DNA from: Phymorhynchus buccinoides
Taxonomy: Eukaryota > Mollusca > Gastropoda > Neogastropoda > Raphitomidae
NCBI GenBank assembly: GCA_017654935.2
Contig: CM065713.1
Coordinates: 22,755,479-22,819,478 of the forward strand
Length of the DNA: 64,000 nucleotides
Direction: 5' to 3'
Numbering within the stretch: position 1 is the stretch's first letter; each line of letters begins with the position of its first letter. Below are positions 33,997-45,382 of this stretch, piece by piece. A program made the position numbers and the translations under genes. The notes beneath the pieces were generated by a model, which worked only from the letters and a program-made list of their open reading frames with translations, had not been told where the DNA came from and did not search any database.

Positions 33997-36900
33997 ATGG
34001 CTTCTCCAGAGACAGAGACTGCTGCTACACACTGTTCCAGTCCGCAGCTTGACCAGTTCATGGCCTGTGTCCAGCGGTCAGAGTGGGACAGGGCAGCAGA
34101 CCTTGTGGGTCACCTGGACAGCTGCTGGACCTGGCTGAAGCAGGTGATGAACAAAGCCGTAGCTGACCAGCGGTGGGACTGGGCTGTCCGTCTCTTCAAG
34201 AAAGGCCAGGAAGTGCAGCAGACCAGTGGACTGGTCAGGGAGCTGGTGAACTGCAATCAGTGGCATGGTGTGGTGCAGCTGATGGAGCCCCAGCTCAGCG
34301 GTGAAGAGCTGGACAGCGTTGTTCACTGGGCAGTGCAGCAGGGTCAGTGGCCCTGGGTCACACATATGGTGGACAGGGCAGGGGGCAGTGGACGCTGGTC
34401 AGAGTGGCTGTGTCAGCAGGCTGTGGACAATGGACAGTGGGACCTGGTGCTGCGGCTGATAGAGAAGGGGGTCCCTGGTCAGCTGAGGAACAGCCTGCTG
34501 CAGTGTGCCCTGGGTCATCAGCACGTCCAGTGCACGGCCACACTGATGGACCTGGGGGTCAGCAAACACTGCAGGGAGGAGGGACTGCGACAGCAGATAG
34601 CCGCCGGTCATGGGGACTTTGTTCTGGAGGTGGTGAGGAAGGTCAGAGACCCCGACCTGACCGACTTTGTTCTGGGAGAGTCCATGAAGCAGAGCCAGTG
34701 GACACTGGTGTCAGGACTGGTGAAGGAAGGGCTGAGTGTGGCCCAGATGGAGAGTGTGTGTGACCAGGCTGTGGCTGATCAACAGTGGAGCATTGGTCTT
34801 CAACTGCTGCGTGATGGAGTCAGTCCCAGTGAGTTTATAGTCAATGAGGTGTTCGAGAACAAGAAGGCCCAAGATCTGCTGGGCCTGTTCCCTGTAGGCA
34901 GTGTTCCTGAAGATCTGAAAAGTCTGCTGTTGATGGCCTCCATCAGACATGGCCTGGGAGATCTTGCTTTGCAAATTCTGCAGGAAGAGTCAGTCAGTGA
35001 CTCAGAGGTGATGGAAGCCATCAAGTACGCTGTTCACGCCCATGATGAACCGCCTTTCCTGAAGCTGATCACGGAGTATCCAAGGGCCCGCCGTGTGTTC
35101 AAGCAAAAGTTTGTTCACCAACATTGGAAGGAGGATCCTCAGTCTCCAGATAGTGGAGAGGTCAGTTTTATGTTTTATGCCCTGTGGTTTGAAGAAGAAA
35201 AGAATCTGGCATTGCTCGTGGCAACTTCTGTCAAAACCACTTGCCCATGCATTGAGTACTTCTGTGAGAATGAATGGTATCGGTCTGATTTTAAACCAAA
35301 ACAGTTCAGCTATGCCTTGACAAAACTGTGTGAGTTTGATCATAAGAAGTATCACAGTTTCGTTGAAGAAATGTACAAGGACCCTGGCTCATCGAAACCA
35401 AAGCGTTCATTCTTGTTTCGTCATACCATCCTGATGGAAGCAGCCCAGTTGACCATTGATCTTTCTAAATATGGCATGTCCAGAAAAGATCTGAAATATG
35501 CCTACTGGTCGCTGGTCCAAGGCGAGATGAATCAGGATCTCTTTTACAGGATCCTCTTCAAGCTTGACAAGGAGGAGCATGAGTTTCTCAGACGATACGC
35601 AGTGGAGTGCTCTATGAAGGAATACTTCAAACGAAGGACAGATGCCAGTCTGGAGATCTTCAAGAACATGTTCTACTCATGCTATGACGAAGAACTAGGG
35701 GCCGAAATCTTCCAGAAGGCCATTTCAAAATCTGTGAAACACAAGTGTGCTGACTGCTTTGTCATGTTGTGCACAATGGTTGTAGCCTGTCTAGATTGCG
35801 AAGAGGGGTTCATATTGCCGCGCAAAGAGCTTGCATTTGCATACAATTTGGCATTCAATGCAAAACGATCTCACTTCATCTTCAAAGTTTGCAAAGAGTT
35901 AATTGCGCAGTATAGTTGCCTTTCTGAAGATGAAATTCTGCAACTGTTGAATATGATCATAGAAAGAGAAGCTTGGCGTCTGCTGGGTATTGTCAGGGCT
36001 GGTACGAAAGACTTGAGATTTGGCGACAAAGTCTTTGAGTTGATGGAGTGCTTTGTGCTCAAAATGTTGTCTGATCAAAGCGCATGGCCTGACATTGCAG
36101 CAACACTGGAACAGTGGTTCAGATGGTGTGATGTAGGCGACGAACGCTTGAAGAGAATGCTGTGCAGCATGGAGAAAAAGATTGCTGCGGGCCAGTGGCC
36201 AGTCACCGTGTCCAGTGTGACCCAGTGGTGTGTGGACAATGGCCATGCCAGACTGGCCTTCTTCCTGGCTCTGGTCACCAAGGACCTGGAAATGCTGAGA
36301 ACTGTGGTCACTACGTTCTCTTCTCTGAAGCTCTGTGACAGCATGCTGTGGAGAGCCGTGGATGTGGCTGCTAGAGAAAGTAACTTCTCCACAACTGCGG
36401 CACTGATGAAGCTGTGGCCTGCTAGCAGCAGATACTATGTGGAAACTTTCTGGAAGCGATCCCAACACCTTGCGTATTATCAGAGTTCTCTGTCCTATGC
36501 CTGTGAAGAACAAGGTCTGCTGCACTGGGCTTTCGTACTGGTGACTGATTCGGCTTACATTTGGCGGAATCTTGACCTTTGCCAGAACCGCTATGTGCTG
36601 GACTTCCTGCTGAAACAGGCTTTGCGCGCCGAGCAATTAGACCTTGCCAGACATCTGGTTCCAAAGTGCACAGATTCCATCCTTCTTGGAGTTGCCTTGT
36701 CATGCGCCTTCATGAAGGGTCACATCCGTTTGGCTGCACTTGTGATCGGCATAGTGGATGCCAGTGTCTGCTATGACGAATACTATACACACAACTGGTT
36801 CTCCAGAGCTGTGAAAGCAGATAGGGATGTCAGGGTTGAAATGGTCGGCTTGTGCATATCCGCAGGCCTCTGTACCATGGAGAGAGAGGACGACAGAGAC

Positions 36901-37305
36901 CTCTACAACTGTGCGTTGTTTCAAGCTCTGTGTATAGTTGACCTGAGGATCGTCAAACTGCTGCTGGACTGTGGAGTAATTTCTCACAGACGACTGCGGG
37001 AGGTGGTAGAAGATGGGGGTTTTCGATACCAGCAATTTAGACAGGAATCTGTGAGTGATGCGCAATGGAAGACAGGCATGGGATGGGTCACGGAAGCTGC
37101 CTCCACCCCTTGCCGCCTGCAGCACCTGGCTCGGCTAGAGGTGTCTCGCAGCATCGGCTGTCAGCCAGGTCGCTCTGACAGGATCCGCAGTCTGCCTGCT
37201 CCTCAACCTCTCAAGGACCTGGTGAACTTCAAGGACATTCTCCTCGTGAACTACAGTGAGTATTATTCCAACGACGGAGAGCCAGAAGTGCCTGAAGTGT
37301 TTTAA
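33997..37305 (+). CDS. SOCS-box repeat protein, copy 2 (1102 aa, intact)
   Basis: This is a single coding exon. The ATG at 33997 has A at -3 and G at +4; the frame could be read six bases further up but only from GTG. Residues 22-270 hold repeats of 29-30 residues with Trp at positions 30, 60, 89, 118, 148, 235 and 264 (xQW followed by V/L-rich helix and xxGV/S). The pattern is that of a helical-hairpin solenoid akin to ankyrin-like folds. The middle is helical and less regular; around residues 960-1010 an ankyrin-like IVKLLLDCGVISH element appears. Residues 1037-1080 read TPCRLQHLARLEVSRSIGC ... IRSLPAPQPLKDLVNF, matching the SOCS-box layout: a BC box (LxxLxRLxV, with Ala where Cys is usual) for Elongin B/C, then an LPxP Cul5 box. 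The known role of such proteins is substrate recognition in Cullin-5 E3 ubiquitin ligases. Substrate and process here are unknown. No signal peptide or membrane segment is seen. Confidence 0.85.
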   Translation: MASPETETAATHCSSPQLDQFMACVQRSEWDRAADLVGHLDSCWTWLKQVMNKAVADQRWDWAVRLFKKGQEVQQTSGLVRELVNCNQWHGVVQLMEPQLSGEELDSVVHWAVQQGQWPWVTHMVDRAGGSGRWSEWLCQQAVDNGQWDLVLRLIEKGVPGQLRNSLLQCALGHQHVQCTATLMDLGVSKHCREEGLRQQIAAGHGDFVLEVVRKVRDPDLTDFVLGESMKQSQWTLVSGLVKEGLSVAQMESVCDQAVADQQWSIGLQLLRDGVSPSEFIVNEVFENKKAQDLLGLFPVGSVPEDLKSLLLMASIRHGLGDLALQILQEESVSDSEVMEAIKYAVHAHDEPPFLKLITEYPRARRVFKQKFVHQHWKEDPQSPDSGEVSFMFYALWFEEEKNLALLVATSVKTTCPCIEYFCENEWYRSDFKPKQFSYALTKLCEFDHKKYHSFVEEMYKDPGSSKPKRSFLFRHTILMEAAQLTIDLSKYGMSRKDLKYAYWSLVQGEMNQDLFYRILFKLDKEEHEFLRRYAVECSMKEYFKRRTDASLEIFKNMFYSCYDEELGAEIFQKAISKSVKHKCADCFVMLCTMVVACLDCEEGFILPRKELAFAYNLAFNAKRSHFIFKVCKELIAQYSCLSEDEILQLLNMIIEREAWRLLGIVRAGTKDLRFGDKVFELMECFVLKMLSDQSAWPDIAATLEQWFRWCDVGDERLKRMLCSMEKKIAAGQWPVTVSSVTQWCVDNGHARLAFFLALVTKDLEMLRTVVTTFSSLKLCDSMLWRAVDVAARESNFSTTAALMKLWPASSRYYVETFWKRSQHLAYYQSSLSYACEEQGLLHWAFVLVTDSAYIWRNLDLCQNRYVLDFLLKQALRAEQLDLARHLVPKCTDSILLGVALSCAFMKGHIRLAALVIGIVDASVCYDEYYTHNWFSRAVKADRDVRVEMVGLCISAGLCTMEREDDRDLYNCALFQALCIVDLRIVKLLLDCGVISHRRLREVVEDGGFRYQQFRQESVSDAQWKTGMGWVTEAASTPCRLQHLARLEVSRSIGCQPGRSDRIRSLPAPQPLKDLVNFKDILLVNYSEYYSNDGEPEVPEVF

Positions 37306-37458
37306 TGGTGGTAGTGAATGGACAAAGCAGGTTGATGTGCTAAGTGCATTGCAGATGTGAGGTGTTGTCTCTATGAATACTAATGGGTAAAAGAACTGTA
37401 AACACAACAGGGACAGCAAAGATGGATGTAGAATGGCAGTTCATAATCACAGGTGAAA

Positions 37459-37638
37459 TACCGTATTTTATGGACTTCAGGGCGCACCTCATTATAAGGC
37501 GTACCCCCCAAATTTACACATATTTCAGATTTTGTTATTATAGTTTCTTACTATACTATCATAATCAGTCACATTATAAGGCGCAGGGGTGTCAGTCTAA
37601 GAAAAAAAGTATTGCCTTATAGTTCGTAAAATACGGTA
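37459..37638. mobile_element. 'CGGACTATAAG'-type MITE, copy B (180 bp)
   Basis: TACCGTATTTTATGGACT at the left is mirrored by AGTTCGTAAAATACGGTA at the right. The interior ATAAGGCGC and CCCCCCAAATTT phrases are shared with 63211-63423. It is absent from the equivalent place after copy 3. Confidence 0.8.
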
Positions 37639-37774
37639 CTTTGGAAACAAATGTGTTCCACTTGTGGGTCTTAATGTAGAAAACCCAAAGACAGAAAGTC
37701 AGTGGGATTTGACGAAGCAATATTGTGATTTTTATGGAAGACAGTAATGACTTGAGTTACAGACTATGCTTAAT

Positions 37775-37972
37775 CAGGGCTCCCAGGGACCTCCATTTGG
37801 GGGTCTATGAAGCACTAAAATTATGAAGGACCCTCTAAAAGAATGTGCAGAGGGTTCCAGGGATGCACTAGAAAAAATCTTTTTAGCATTCGCAATGTCA
37901 TTGGGACCCTCTATGCTGTAAGTGAAGGAGTCCCATGGGACCCCTTGTTTTGCAGGACGTTTGGGAGCCCTG
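37775..37972 (+). mobile_element. MITE family 'CAGGGCTCCC', copy 2
   Basis: It starts CAGGGCTCCCAGGGACC and ends TTTGGGAGCCCTG. TTAAT flanks both sides (5-bp duplication). It is absent from the collinear flank of copy 3. Confidence 0.82.
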
Positions 37973-38559
37973 TTAATGTTATATTTTCAAAGACTATGGG
38001 TCTTTGTTGCATGCTACAGGCACTCTGCACACTCAAAATGCTTAAACGTGTTGCCTTGAGACCGTATCACTCTCCAAATCTACATTGCAGTAGGAAATCT
38101 ACCTTAAATCATTCTGTCCAAGACTGTGTGGAGACCACCATGGACACACATCTTCTGAACAATCGGAAAACTTAATTTGACGAGCTGGACTGTCACTGAG
38201 GTTCCGGCGCTTGCTTCTCTTCAGCTGGCTCTCTTTGTGATTTAAAACATGTTTCATACTGTATTTCTGTCTTCATAATTGACACATGACCCAGTCACTG
38301 AATCAGACTGTTTTTATGTAACTCGTACAGATCTACCCCCCCCCCCCCCTCTGTCTTCATTGCATCATGTGCAGCCCTGTTGTTGGCAGGTTCAAGTTAA
38401 AATAGATTTGATTTTGTGGTACTGGTAGATGGGGTTTTGTTTTCTTGACTGCTTTTAGTGTTTACAGCACTTTTTATTATTTTGAAGAGCATAAGTACAG
38501 TGTTGTTGGTACTGGTAGCATCATTATAATAATTTTGACGTGATGAAAATACTGGCAGT

Positions 38560-39030
38560 CATGGGTAGTGTGATGAAAATCTTTATGAGTAGTTTAATGA
38601 AAATGAACATGGATAGTTTGATGAAAATGGACACAGATTGTTTGATGAAAGGGGTCATGTTTAGTTTGAAAATGAACATGGATAGTTTGATGAAAATGGA
38701 CACAGATTGTTTGATGAAAGGGGTCATGTTTAGTTTGAAAATGAACATGGATAGTTTGATGAAAATGGACACAGATTGTTTGATGAAAAGGGTCATGTTT
38801 AGTTTGAAAATGGCCATATATAGTTTGATAAAAATGGACTGGGATAGGTTGTTGATGAAAATGGTCATGCTAGTTTGATGAAAATGGATTTGGAAAGGTT
38901 GATGAAGAGGGCCATGTGTAGTTAAAAGTGGATGTGAATAGTTTGATGAAAATGGTCATGGATGGTTTGATGAAAATGGTCATGGATGGTTTGATGAAAA
39001 TGGTCATGGATGGGTTGATGACACTTGGTA
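38560..39030 (+). repeat. Tandem repeat with 69-bp period and GATGAAAATGG sub-units
   Basis: GAACATGGATAGTTTGATGA starts at 38605, 38674 and 38743. Each unit is built of shorter TTTGATGAAAATGG(A/T) motifs, which continue irregularly to 39020. The period is a multiple of three, which explains open frames on both strands; I do not read it as coding. Confidence 0.85.
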
Positions 39031-39044
39031 TTTTCACTGTTTTT

Positions 39045-41620
39045 GCATTTTTTCTTTTAATTCGTGGGATTCACTGGAATATTGTACCAGTAACTTGGTA
39101 TTTTAGTAGTAGTAAGTAGCAGTAGTAGTAGTAGTAGTAGTAGTAGTCACAGCAGTTGTTGTTGCTGATTGTTATGTGCATTTTGTCTGCTCATGTTATT
39201 GGATTTTTGTTTCATGTTTTTATTCCATTTCAATTATGTGTAAAGCGCCCTGTAGCCTACATAGTAGGATGGGTGCTGTTTTTGCTATTTTTCTTTTAAT
39301 TTGTGTGTTTCACTGGAATATTGTACCAGTAACTTAGTATTGTCACTGTTTTTGCTATTTTCTTTTGCTTTCATGGGATTCATGGAAATATTGTACCAGT
39401 AACTTGGTATTGTCACTGTTTTTGCTATTTTGCTTTGCTTTCATGGGTGGGATTCATGGAAATATTGTACCAGTAACTTGGTATTATCACTGTTTTTGCT
39501 ATTTTCCTTTGGTTTCATGGGAGGGATTCATGGAAATATTGTACCAGTAACTTGGTATTGTCACTGTTTTTGCTATTTTTCTTTGCTTTCATGGGTGGGA
39601 TTCATGGAAATATTGTACCAGTAACTTGGTATTGTCACTGTTTTTGCTATTTTTCTTTGCTTTCATGGGTGGGATTCATGGGAATATTGTACCAGTAACT
39701 TGGTATTGTCACTGTTTTTGCTATTTTCCTTTGCTTTCATGGGAGGGATTCATGGGAATATTGTACCAGTAACTTGGTATTGTCACTGTTTTTGCTATTT
39801 TCCTTTGGTTTCATGGGTGGGATTCATGGAAATATTGTACCAGTAACTTGGTATTGTCACTGTTTTTGCTATTTTCCTTTGCTTTCATGGGAGGGATTCA
39901 TGGAAATATTGTACCAGTAACTTGGTATTGTCACTGTTTTTGCTATTTTCCTTTGGTTTCATGGGTGGGATTCATGGAAATATTGTACCAGTAACTTGGT
40001 ATTGTCACTGTTTTTGCTATTTTCCTTTGCTTTCATGGGAGGGATTCATGGAAATATTGTACCAGTAACTTGGTATTGTCACTGTTTTTGCTATTTTCCT
40101 TTGCTTTCATGGGAGGGATTCATGGAAATATTGTACCAGTAACTTGGTATTGTCACTGTTTTTGCTATTTTCCTTTGCTTTCATGGGAGGGATTCATGGA
40201 AATATTGTACCAGTAGCTTGGTATTGTCACTGTTTTTGCTATTTTCCTTTGGTTTCATGGGAGGGATTCATGGAAATATTGTACCAGTAGCTTGGTATTG
40301 TCACTGTTTTTGCTATTTTCCTTTGCTTTCATGGGTGGGATTCATGGGAATATTGTACCAGTAACTTGGTATTGTCACTGTTTTTGCTATTTTCCTTTGC
40401 TTTCATGGGAGGGATTCATGGAAATATTGTACCAGTAACTTGGTATTGTCACTGTTTTTGCTATTTTCCTTTGCTTTCATGGGAGGGATTCATGGAAATA
40501 TTGTACCAGTAACTTGGTATTGTCACTGTTTTTGCTATTTTCTTTTGCTTTCATGGGATTCATGGAAATATTGTACCAGTAACTTGGTATTGTCACTGTT
40601 TTTGCTATTTTCCTTTGGTTTCATGGGTGGGATTCATGGAAATATTGTACCAGTAACTTGGTATTGTCACTGTTTTTGCTATTTTTGTTTCATGGTTTCA
40701 TGGAAATATTGTACCAGTAACTTGGTATTGTCACTGTTTTTGCTATTTTCCTTTGGTTTCATGGGTGGGATTCATGGAAATATTGTACCAGTAACTTGGT
40801 ATTGTCACTGTTTTTGCTATTTTCCTTTGGTTTCATGGGAGGGATTCATGGAAATATTGTACCAGTAACTTGGTATTGTCACTGTTTTTGCTATTTTCTT
40901 TTGCTTTCATGGGATTCATGGAAATATTGTACCAGTAACTTGGTATTGTCACTGTTTTTGCTATTTTCCTTTGGTTTCATGGGTGGGATTCATGGAAATA
41001 TTGTACCAGTAACTTGGTATTATCACTGTTTTTGCTATTTTCCTTTGGTTTCATGGGAGGGATTCATGGAAATATTGTACCAGTAACTTGGTATTGTCAC
41101 TGTTTTTGCTATTTTCCTTTGCTTTCATGGGTGGGATTCATGGGAATATTGTACCAGTAACTTGGTATTGTCACTGTTTTTGCTATTTTCCTTTGCTTTC
41201 ATGGGAGGGATTCATGGAAATATTGTACCAGTAACTTGGTATTGTCACTGTTTTTGCTATTTTCCTTTGCTTTCATGGGAGGGATTCATGGGAATATTGT
41301 ACCAGTAACTTGGTATTGTCACTGTTTTTGCTATTTTCCTTTGCTTTCATGGAAAGGATTCGTGGAAATATTGTGCCAGTAACTTGGTATTGTCACTGTT
41401 TTTGCTATTTTTGTTTGGTTTCATGGGATTCATGGAAATATTGTACCAGTAACTGAGTAACTTGGTATTGTGTCTGTTTTTGCAATTTTGGTTTCATGGG
41501 ATTCATGGAAATATTGTACCAATAACTTGGTATTGTCACTGTTTTTCTTTGGTTTCATGGAAATATTGTACCAGTAACTGAGTAACTTGGTATTGTCACT
41601 GTTTCTGCTATTTTTCTTTT
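39045..41620 (+). repeat. Long minisatellite of about 75 bp period (over 30 units)
   Basis: The unit is GGAAATATTGTACCAGTAAC, TTGGTATTGTCACTGTTTTT, GCTATTTTCCTTTGCTTTCA and TGGGAGGGATTCAT. Units vary mainly in GGTGGGATT/GGAGGGATT/GGATT length and in GCTTTCA/GGTTTCA. Neighbouring variants recur in blocks, which suggests segmental amplification within the array. ORFs here repeat HGNIVPVTWY and are artefacts. Confidence 0.95.
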
Positions 41621-41622
41621 AA

Positions 41623-42390
41623 CAGGGTTCATACTCCCCTTCAGAACCCTTGAACCCCCTTTAAACTTGAACTTGGTCAAAATGTGCTTGAAACCCCTTT
41701 TAAATTATTGAAATTTTAACACCCCATGAAAACCCCTTGAAAATCTATCGCGGGCCGAACTTGTAGTTCTACATACATAAAATCTGAGTAGGTAGAAACC
41801 ATTTGGGGGCTGAATTTCTTCACAAACTGGAAGTAAACTAAATGACACGAGAGATTGCGGTGCTTTCATTCGATCGGTGCTCTTCATTTCCCTCGTCTGC
41901 TTTCGCTCGTGCGCATGCATTTGCATTCGCATTTCGATTGCCTAGCTTTTGACGTTCGTTGCTTCCTCTCAGTAGGCCTAGACGATCTGCGTTTTGAAAA
42001 TTGAAAGCATTCACCGCTCAACCGTATCAACATTCTAAAAGGAAATTGTAAATGTACATAATTTTGCTAATTTTATTAACTTCGGGACCCCATTAAAATT
42101 CTAAATACCCCCTAAAAAAACCTTGAAAACTTGACGATGAAAATGGTGTTTTACGTCCTCTTGGTCTGAATCAGACACATATGGGACATTTGTAAATACA
42201 AATATGGTGGGAACAATACTGGAGGCAATGCCCGGAGGCAGTACGAAACCAGTAAAGTCACGATTTTATTAATTAATACAGATAGGTGTAGCGGTAACCA
42301 CGCCTCGGTTAAACCTCATCGGCTACAAGTATTTTTGATCAAGTACCTTGAAAACTCCATGAATGTTCCTCTGTAAGAGTAAGAACCCTG
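41623..42390. mobile_element. CAGGGTTCATACTC element inserted in the minisatellite (768 bp)
   Basis: The ends CAGGGTTCATACTC and GAGTAAGAACCCTG are inverted with one mismatch. TTTAA flanks both sides and belongs to the interrupted satellite unit (CTTTTAATTCRTGGGATTC). Internally there are CCTTGAA/TTGAAAACCCC phrases near both ends. The CAG...CTG ends and 5-bp duplication are hAT-like. Confidence 0.85.
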
Positions 42391-42395
42391 TTTAA

Positions 42396-43379
42396 TTCAT
42401 GAGATTCAAGGGAATACCAGTAACTTGGTCAAATTAATGTCCCTGTTTTTGCCATTTGTCTTTTTTTTCATGGGGTTCACGGGAATATTGTACCAGTTAC
42501 TGGTGACTAATTTTCTGTTTAAAATATTGTTTGATTAATGTCTGAATTTAATGAAACTGTGTGTACCGACACTTGCTATTGTCACTGTTTTGCGATTGTT
42601 CTTTTAATTCGTGGTATTCATGGGAATATCGTACCAGTTACTGGTGACTAATTTTCTGTTTAAAATATTGTTTGATTAATGTCTGAATTTAATGAAACTG
42701 TGTGTACCGACACTTGGTATTGTCACTGTTTTTGCGATTGTTCTTTTAATTCGTGGTATTCATGGGAATATCGTACCAGTTACTGGTAACTAATTTTCTG
42801 TTTAAAATATTGTTTGATTAATGTCTGAATTTAATGAAACTGTGTGTACCGACACTTGGTATTGTCACTGTTTTTGCGATTGTTCTTTTAATTCGTGGTA
42901 TTCATGGGAATATCGTACCAGTTACTGGTGACTAATTTTCTGTTTTAAATATCATTTGGTTAATGTCTGAAGTCAATTAAACGAAACTTGGTATTGTTAC
43001 TGTTTTTACAATTTTCGGTAAAAGTCAAGATGTGCCACCCCCCCTACATTTCTCGGTTAATTGTATTTTTCCGTTTTTGCCTTTCTTACGATACATAAAG
43101 CTGTATTTTAGGAACCTTTTTTGAATACTAACCCTATCCCTAACCCTAGCCCTAACCCTAACCCTACCTCACCCTGTAAGACGGGAAAACGCAACGAACC
43201 ACAACTGTGACAAATCGCGGTGTACTGCAGTACATAGTGGGGGGGTAGGTTTAGGTTTAGGGCTAGGGTTAGGGTTAGTATTCCAAAAAGAGAATTAGCT
43301 GAAAATGTTCCTAAAATACAGCTTTATGTATGGTAAGAAAGGCAAAAACGGAAAAATACAATTAACCGAGAAATGCAGT

Positions 43380-43410
<31 letters not shown>

Positions 43411-43800
43411 TCTTTACCTTCCCAATTTTCTTTTAATTCGTGGTATTCATGGGAATATCGTACCAGTAACTGATGAATAATTTTCTTTTTAAAATTTTGT
43501 TTGGTTAATGTCTGACGTTAATGAAACTGTATGTACCGTCACTTTGTATTGTCACTACTTTTTAAAATTTTCTTTTAATTCATGGGATTGAAGGGAATAG
43601 CGTACCAGTAATATTCTAATCTTAAATATTGTTTGGAAGTTAATGAAACTGTGTGCGCCAACACTTGGCATTGTCACTGTTTTTGCAATTTTTCTTTTAA
43701 TTCATGGGAATATCGTACCGGTAGCTGATGACTAATTTTCTGTTTTAAATACTGTTTCGTTGATGTCTGAAGTTACTGAAACCATATTTACCAACACTTG
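42396..43800 (+). repeat. Degenerate satellite with a longer unit of about 142 bp
   Basis: It keeps the core (GGAATATCGTACCAGTTACT, TATTGTCACTGTTTTTGC). A second half-unit, GACTAATTTTCTGTTTAAAA followed by ATGTCTGA..TTAATGAAACTG, is added. GACTAATTTTCTG recurs at 42505, 42645, 42787 and 42929. It is interrupted by the palindrome at 43025-43425 and resumes to 43800. Remnants occur at 62225-62500. Confidence 0.85.
43025..43425. repeat. Imperfect palindrome with telomere-like (CCCTAA)n / (TTAGGG)n arms
   Basis: The left arm has CATTTCTCGGTTAATTGTAT, TTCCGTTTTTGCCTTTCTTA and ATACTAACCCTA followed by about five CCCTAA-like units (43126-43168). The right arm is the same in reverse: (TTAGGG)-like units at 43248-43280, TAGTATTCC, and ATACAATTAACCGAGAAATG. 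It ends in a G-run of about 29 bp. The centre is about 80 bp. It is a fold-back structure inserted in the satellite. Confidence 0.85.
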
Positions 43801-44234
43801 GCATAATTTTTTTGGGGGCGGATTGGTTTCCTTACAGAATTTGCGCATGTATGTGTACATGACCTTAATGGGGTACTCGCCTTAATGCTAGTAAATCTTA
43901 TAGCTTGTACTTCTAACTTGTCATTGTTTCTGGCATTCATCATTTTGTCCTTCTTATTGGCCACAGCAACAACCGTATGTTTTAATAGAATGAATGCCCT
44001 TGGTAGATGCTGCTTGAGTACTGACCAAACAAGGGCATAACTCTCGCCAATAACACTAAATGGCTGCCTTTCACAAGAGTGAATACCCCTTTAAGTACTG
44101 ACCAACAAGGGGTTCACTCTCACTGTCAGGGGCGTTAACCCTAGTTGCAGTGGCCAATATACTGATGTATATTTGTCTTTGATCCACAAAAATGGAACAA
44201 GTGCATTTGCTTTTAAATTTACGTTTTCTCTGTA

Positions 44235-44945
44235 GAAGTAGTAGTAGTAGTAGTAGTAGTTAGGGACAGAACAAGCCGTGAGGCTTTTTAGGAGTCCCAT
44301 TGTTTTAAGCTTTGGCAGGTATTATATAGGTCAAGGTTTATACGGCTAAAAAAATGTCCTATAAAATGAATTCATCAAAGCTTCTAAATATACTAATAAA
44401 TTTTGGACATTCATCAAGACGATTTTTGAAGATGTTAGTATTTGGTGCACATTTTAACTCAAAAGGAAATTCATTCCACATGTTAGCAACTCTGTTACTG
44501 AAAACATTTTTTCTAATATTATTACACCTTTTGATAAATATCTTCCCATCAGAATTTCTTGTTAGATTATACTGTGGTGATTCAAAAAATGTATCCCATG
44601 ACAAATCAATATGGCCATTAAATCATTTGTAAGTTTCAATAAGATCCCCCCTAATTCTTCTTCCCTTTAATGAAAACAAATTGAAATACAAAAGTCTATT
44701 TTCATAAGACATATTTTTACACTGCTTTACAAGTTTAGTAGCTCTGCGTTGAACTTTTTCTATTGATTTTGACTGGTACTTAAATCTTGGGAACCAAATA
44801 ATATTGCCATACTCTAAATGTGGCCTTACTAATGCTTTATATAATTTATTGAAAATATCAGTCAGTCACAGTTCATACTTATAAATGTTCTTTTGATTAG
44901 ACCAATCATTTTATTAGCCTTATTAATACAATTTTGAATGTGTAT
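44235..44945 (-). pseudogene. 5'-truncated LINE of the '(TAC)n tail' family
   Basis: The minus strand reads HIDLSWDTFFESPQYNLTRN, SDGKIFIKRCNNIRKNVFSN and RVANMWNEFPFELKCAPNTN. Upstream on that strand are decayed blocks such as a KFNAELLNL-like segment and NKANKMIGLIKRTF. The 3' end has AAAAGCCTCACGGCTTG and a (TAC)n tail (44236-44262). It is inactive. Confidence 0.8.
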
Positions 44946-45382
44946 ATCTGTCACACATGTTTTTTCTTGGGTTTGTGTGTGTGTGTGTTATTTCTTGTTT
45001 TGTGTTTGTGCAGGTGGTTTGAAAATACTTGATAACGTTTGTCATGTTTTAGCTTTTAGCCTTGTTTCACTTCATTACTGTGCACGGGATTGTCAGTGTA
45101 TGGAATGCCTTTTTTGTTTCTTTTTGATAAATAAATAGCTGTGACTTTGTGTGAGCACAGTACTTTCATATGCATCTGTGCTTGTATGCGCATGTGTTGT
45201 GTGCGTGCGTGAGTGTGTGCATGTTTTTTCTGTTGTTATTGGCCACTGCAATGACTACCTTTTGCAAGAGTTAGGCATGAGAGTGTTGAAGCCTTCAGGC
45301 TGATTTCAGGCTTGTTGATGGCCCCAGAGGTCATTTCTGAGATCAAGAAGAGATCAACTGAGTACAGAAAGACTTCTTATAA
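44946..45382. other. No gene seen
   Basis: This is A/T-rich DNA with short GT runs. The stretch 43801-44234 before the LINE likewise holds nothing recognisable. Confidence 0.4.

Larger units (their letters stand above)
37306..38535. repeat. 3' flank of copy 2, collinear with the 3' flank of copy 3
   Basis: Shared phrases in the same order with 55615-57300 include TGGACAAAGCAG, GTGCTAAGTGCATTGCAGA, GGACACACATCTTCTGAACA and GACTGCTTTTAGTGTTTA-like. These show that the duplication extended at least 1.2 kb past the stop codon. The two MITEs present here are absent from copy 3's flank. A C-run lies at 38336-38349. Confidence 0.75.

Noticed and set aside
34078..36703. Several ORFs of 60-245 codons antisense to the SOCS-box genes (similar ones at 27.5-29.5 and 52.6-54.9 kb)
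   Set aside because: They are shadows of a strongly biased coding strand, repeated identically opposite each paralogue, with no recognisable products.
39365..41086. ORFs repeating HGNIVPVTWY in the 75-bp satellite
   Set aside because: The unit length varies (69-77 bp), frames break constantly, and the sequence is plain tandem repeat.
43126..43280. Chromosome-end fusion point or true telomere
   Set aside because: Only about five imperfect units per arm, oriented within a longer inverted repeat that continues outward and lies inside a satellite.
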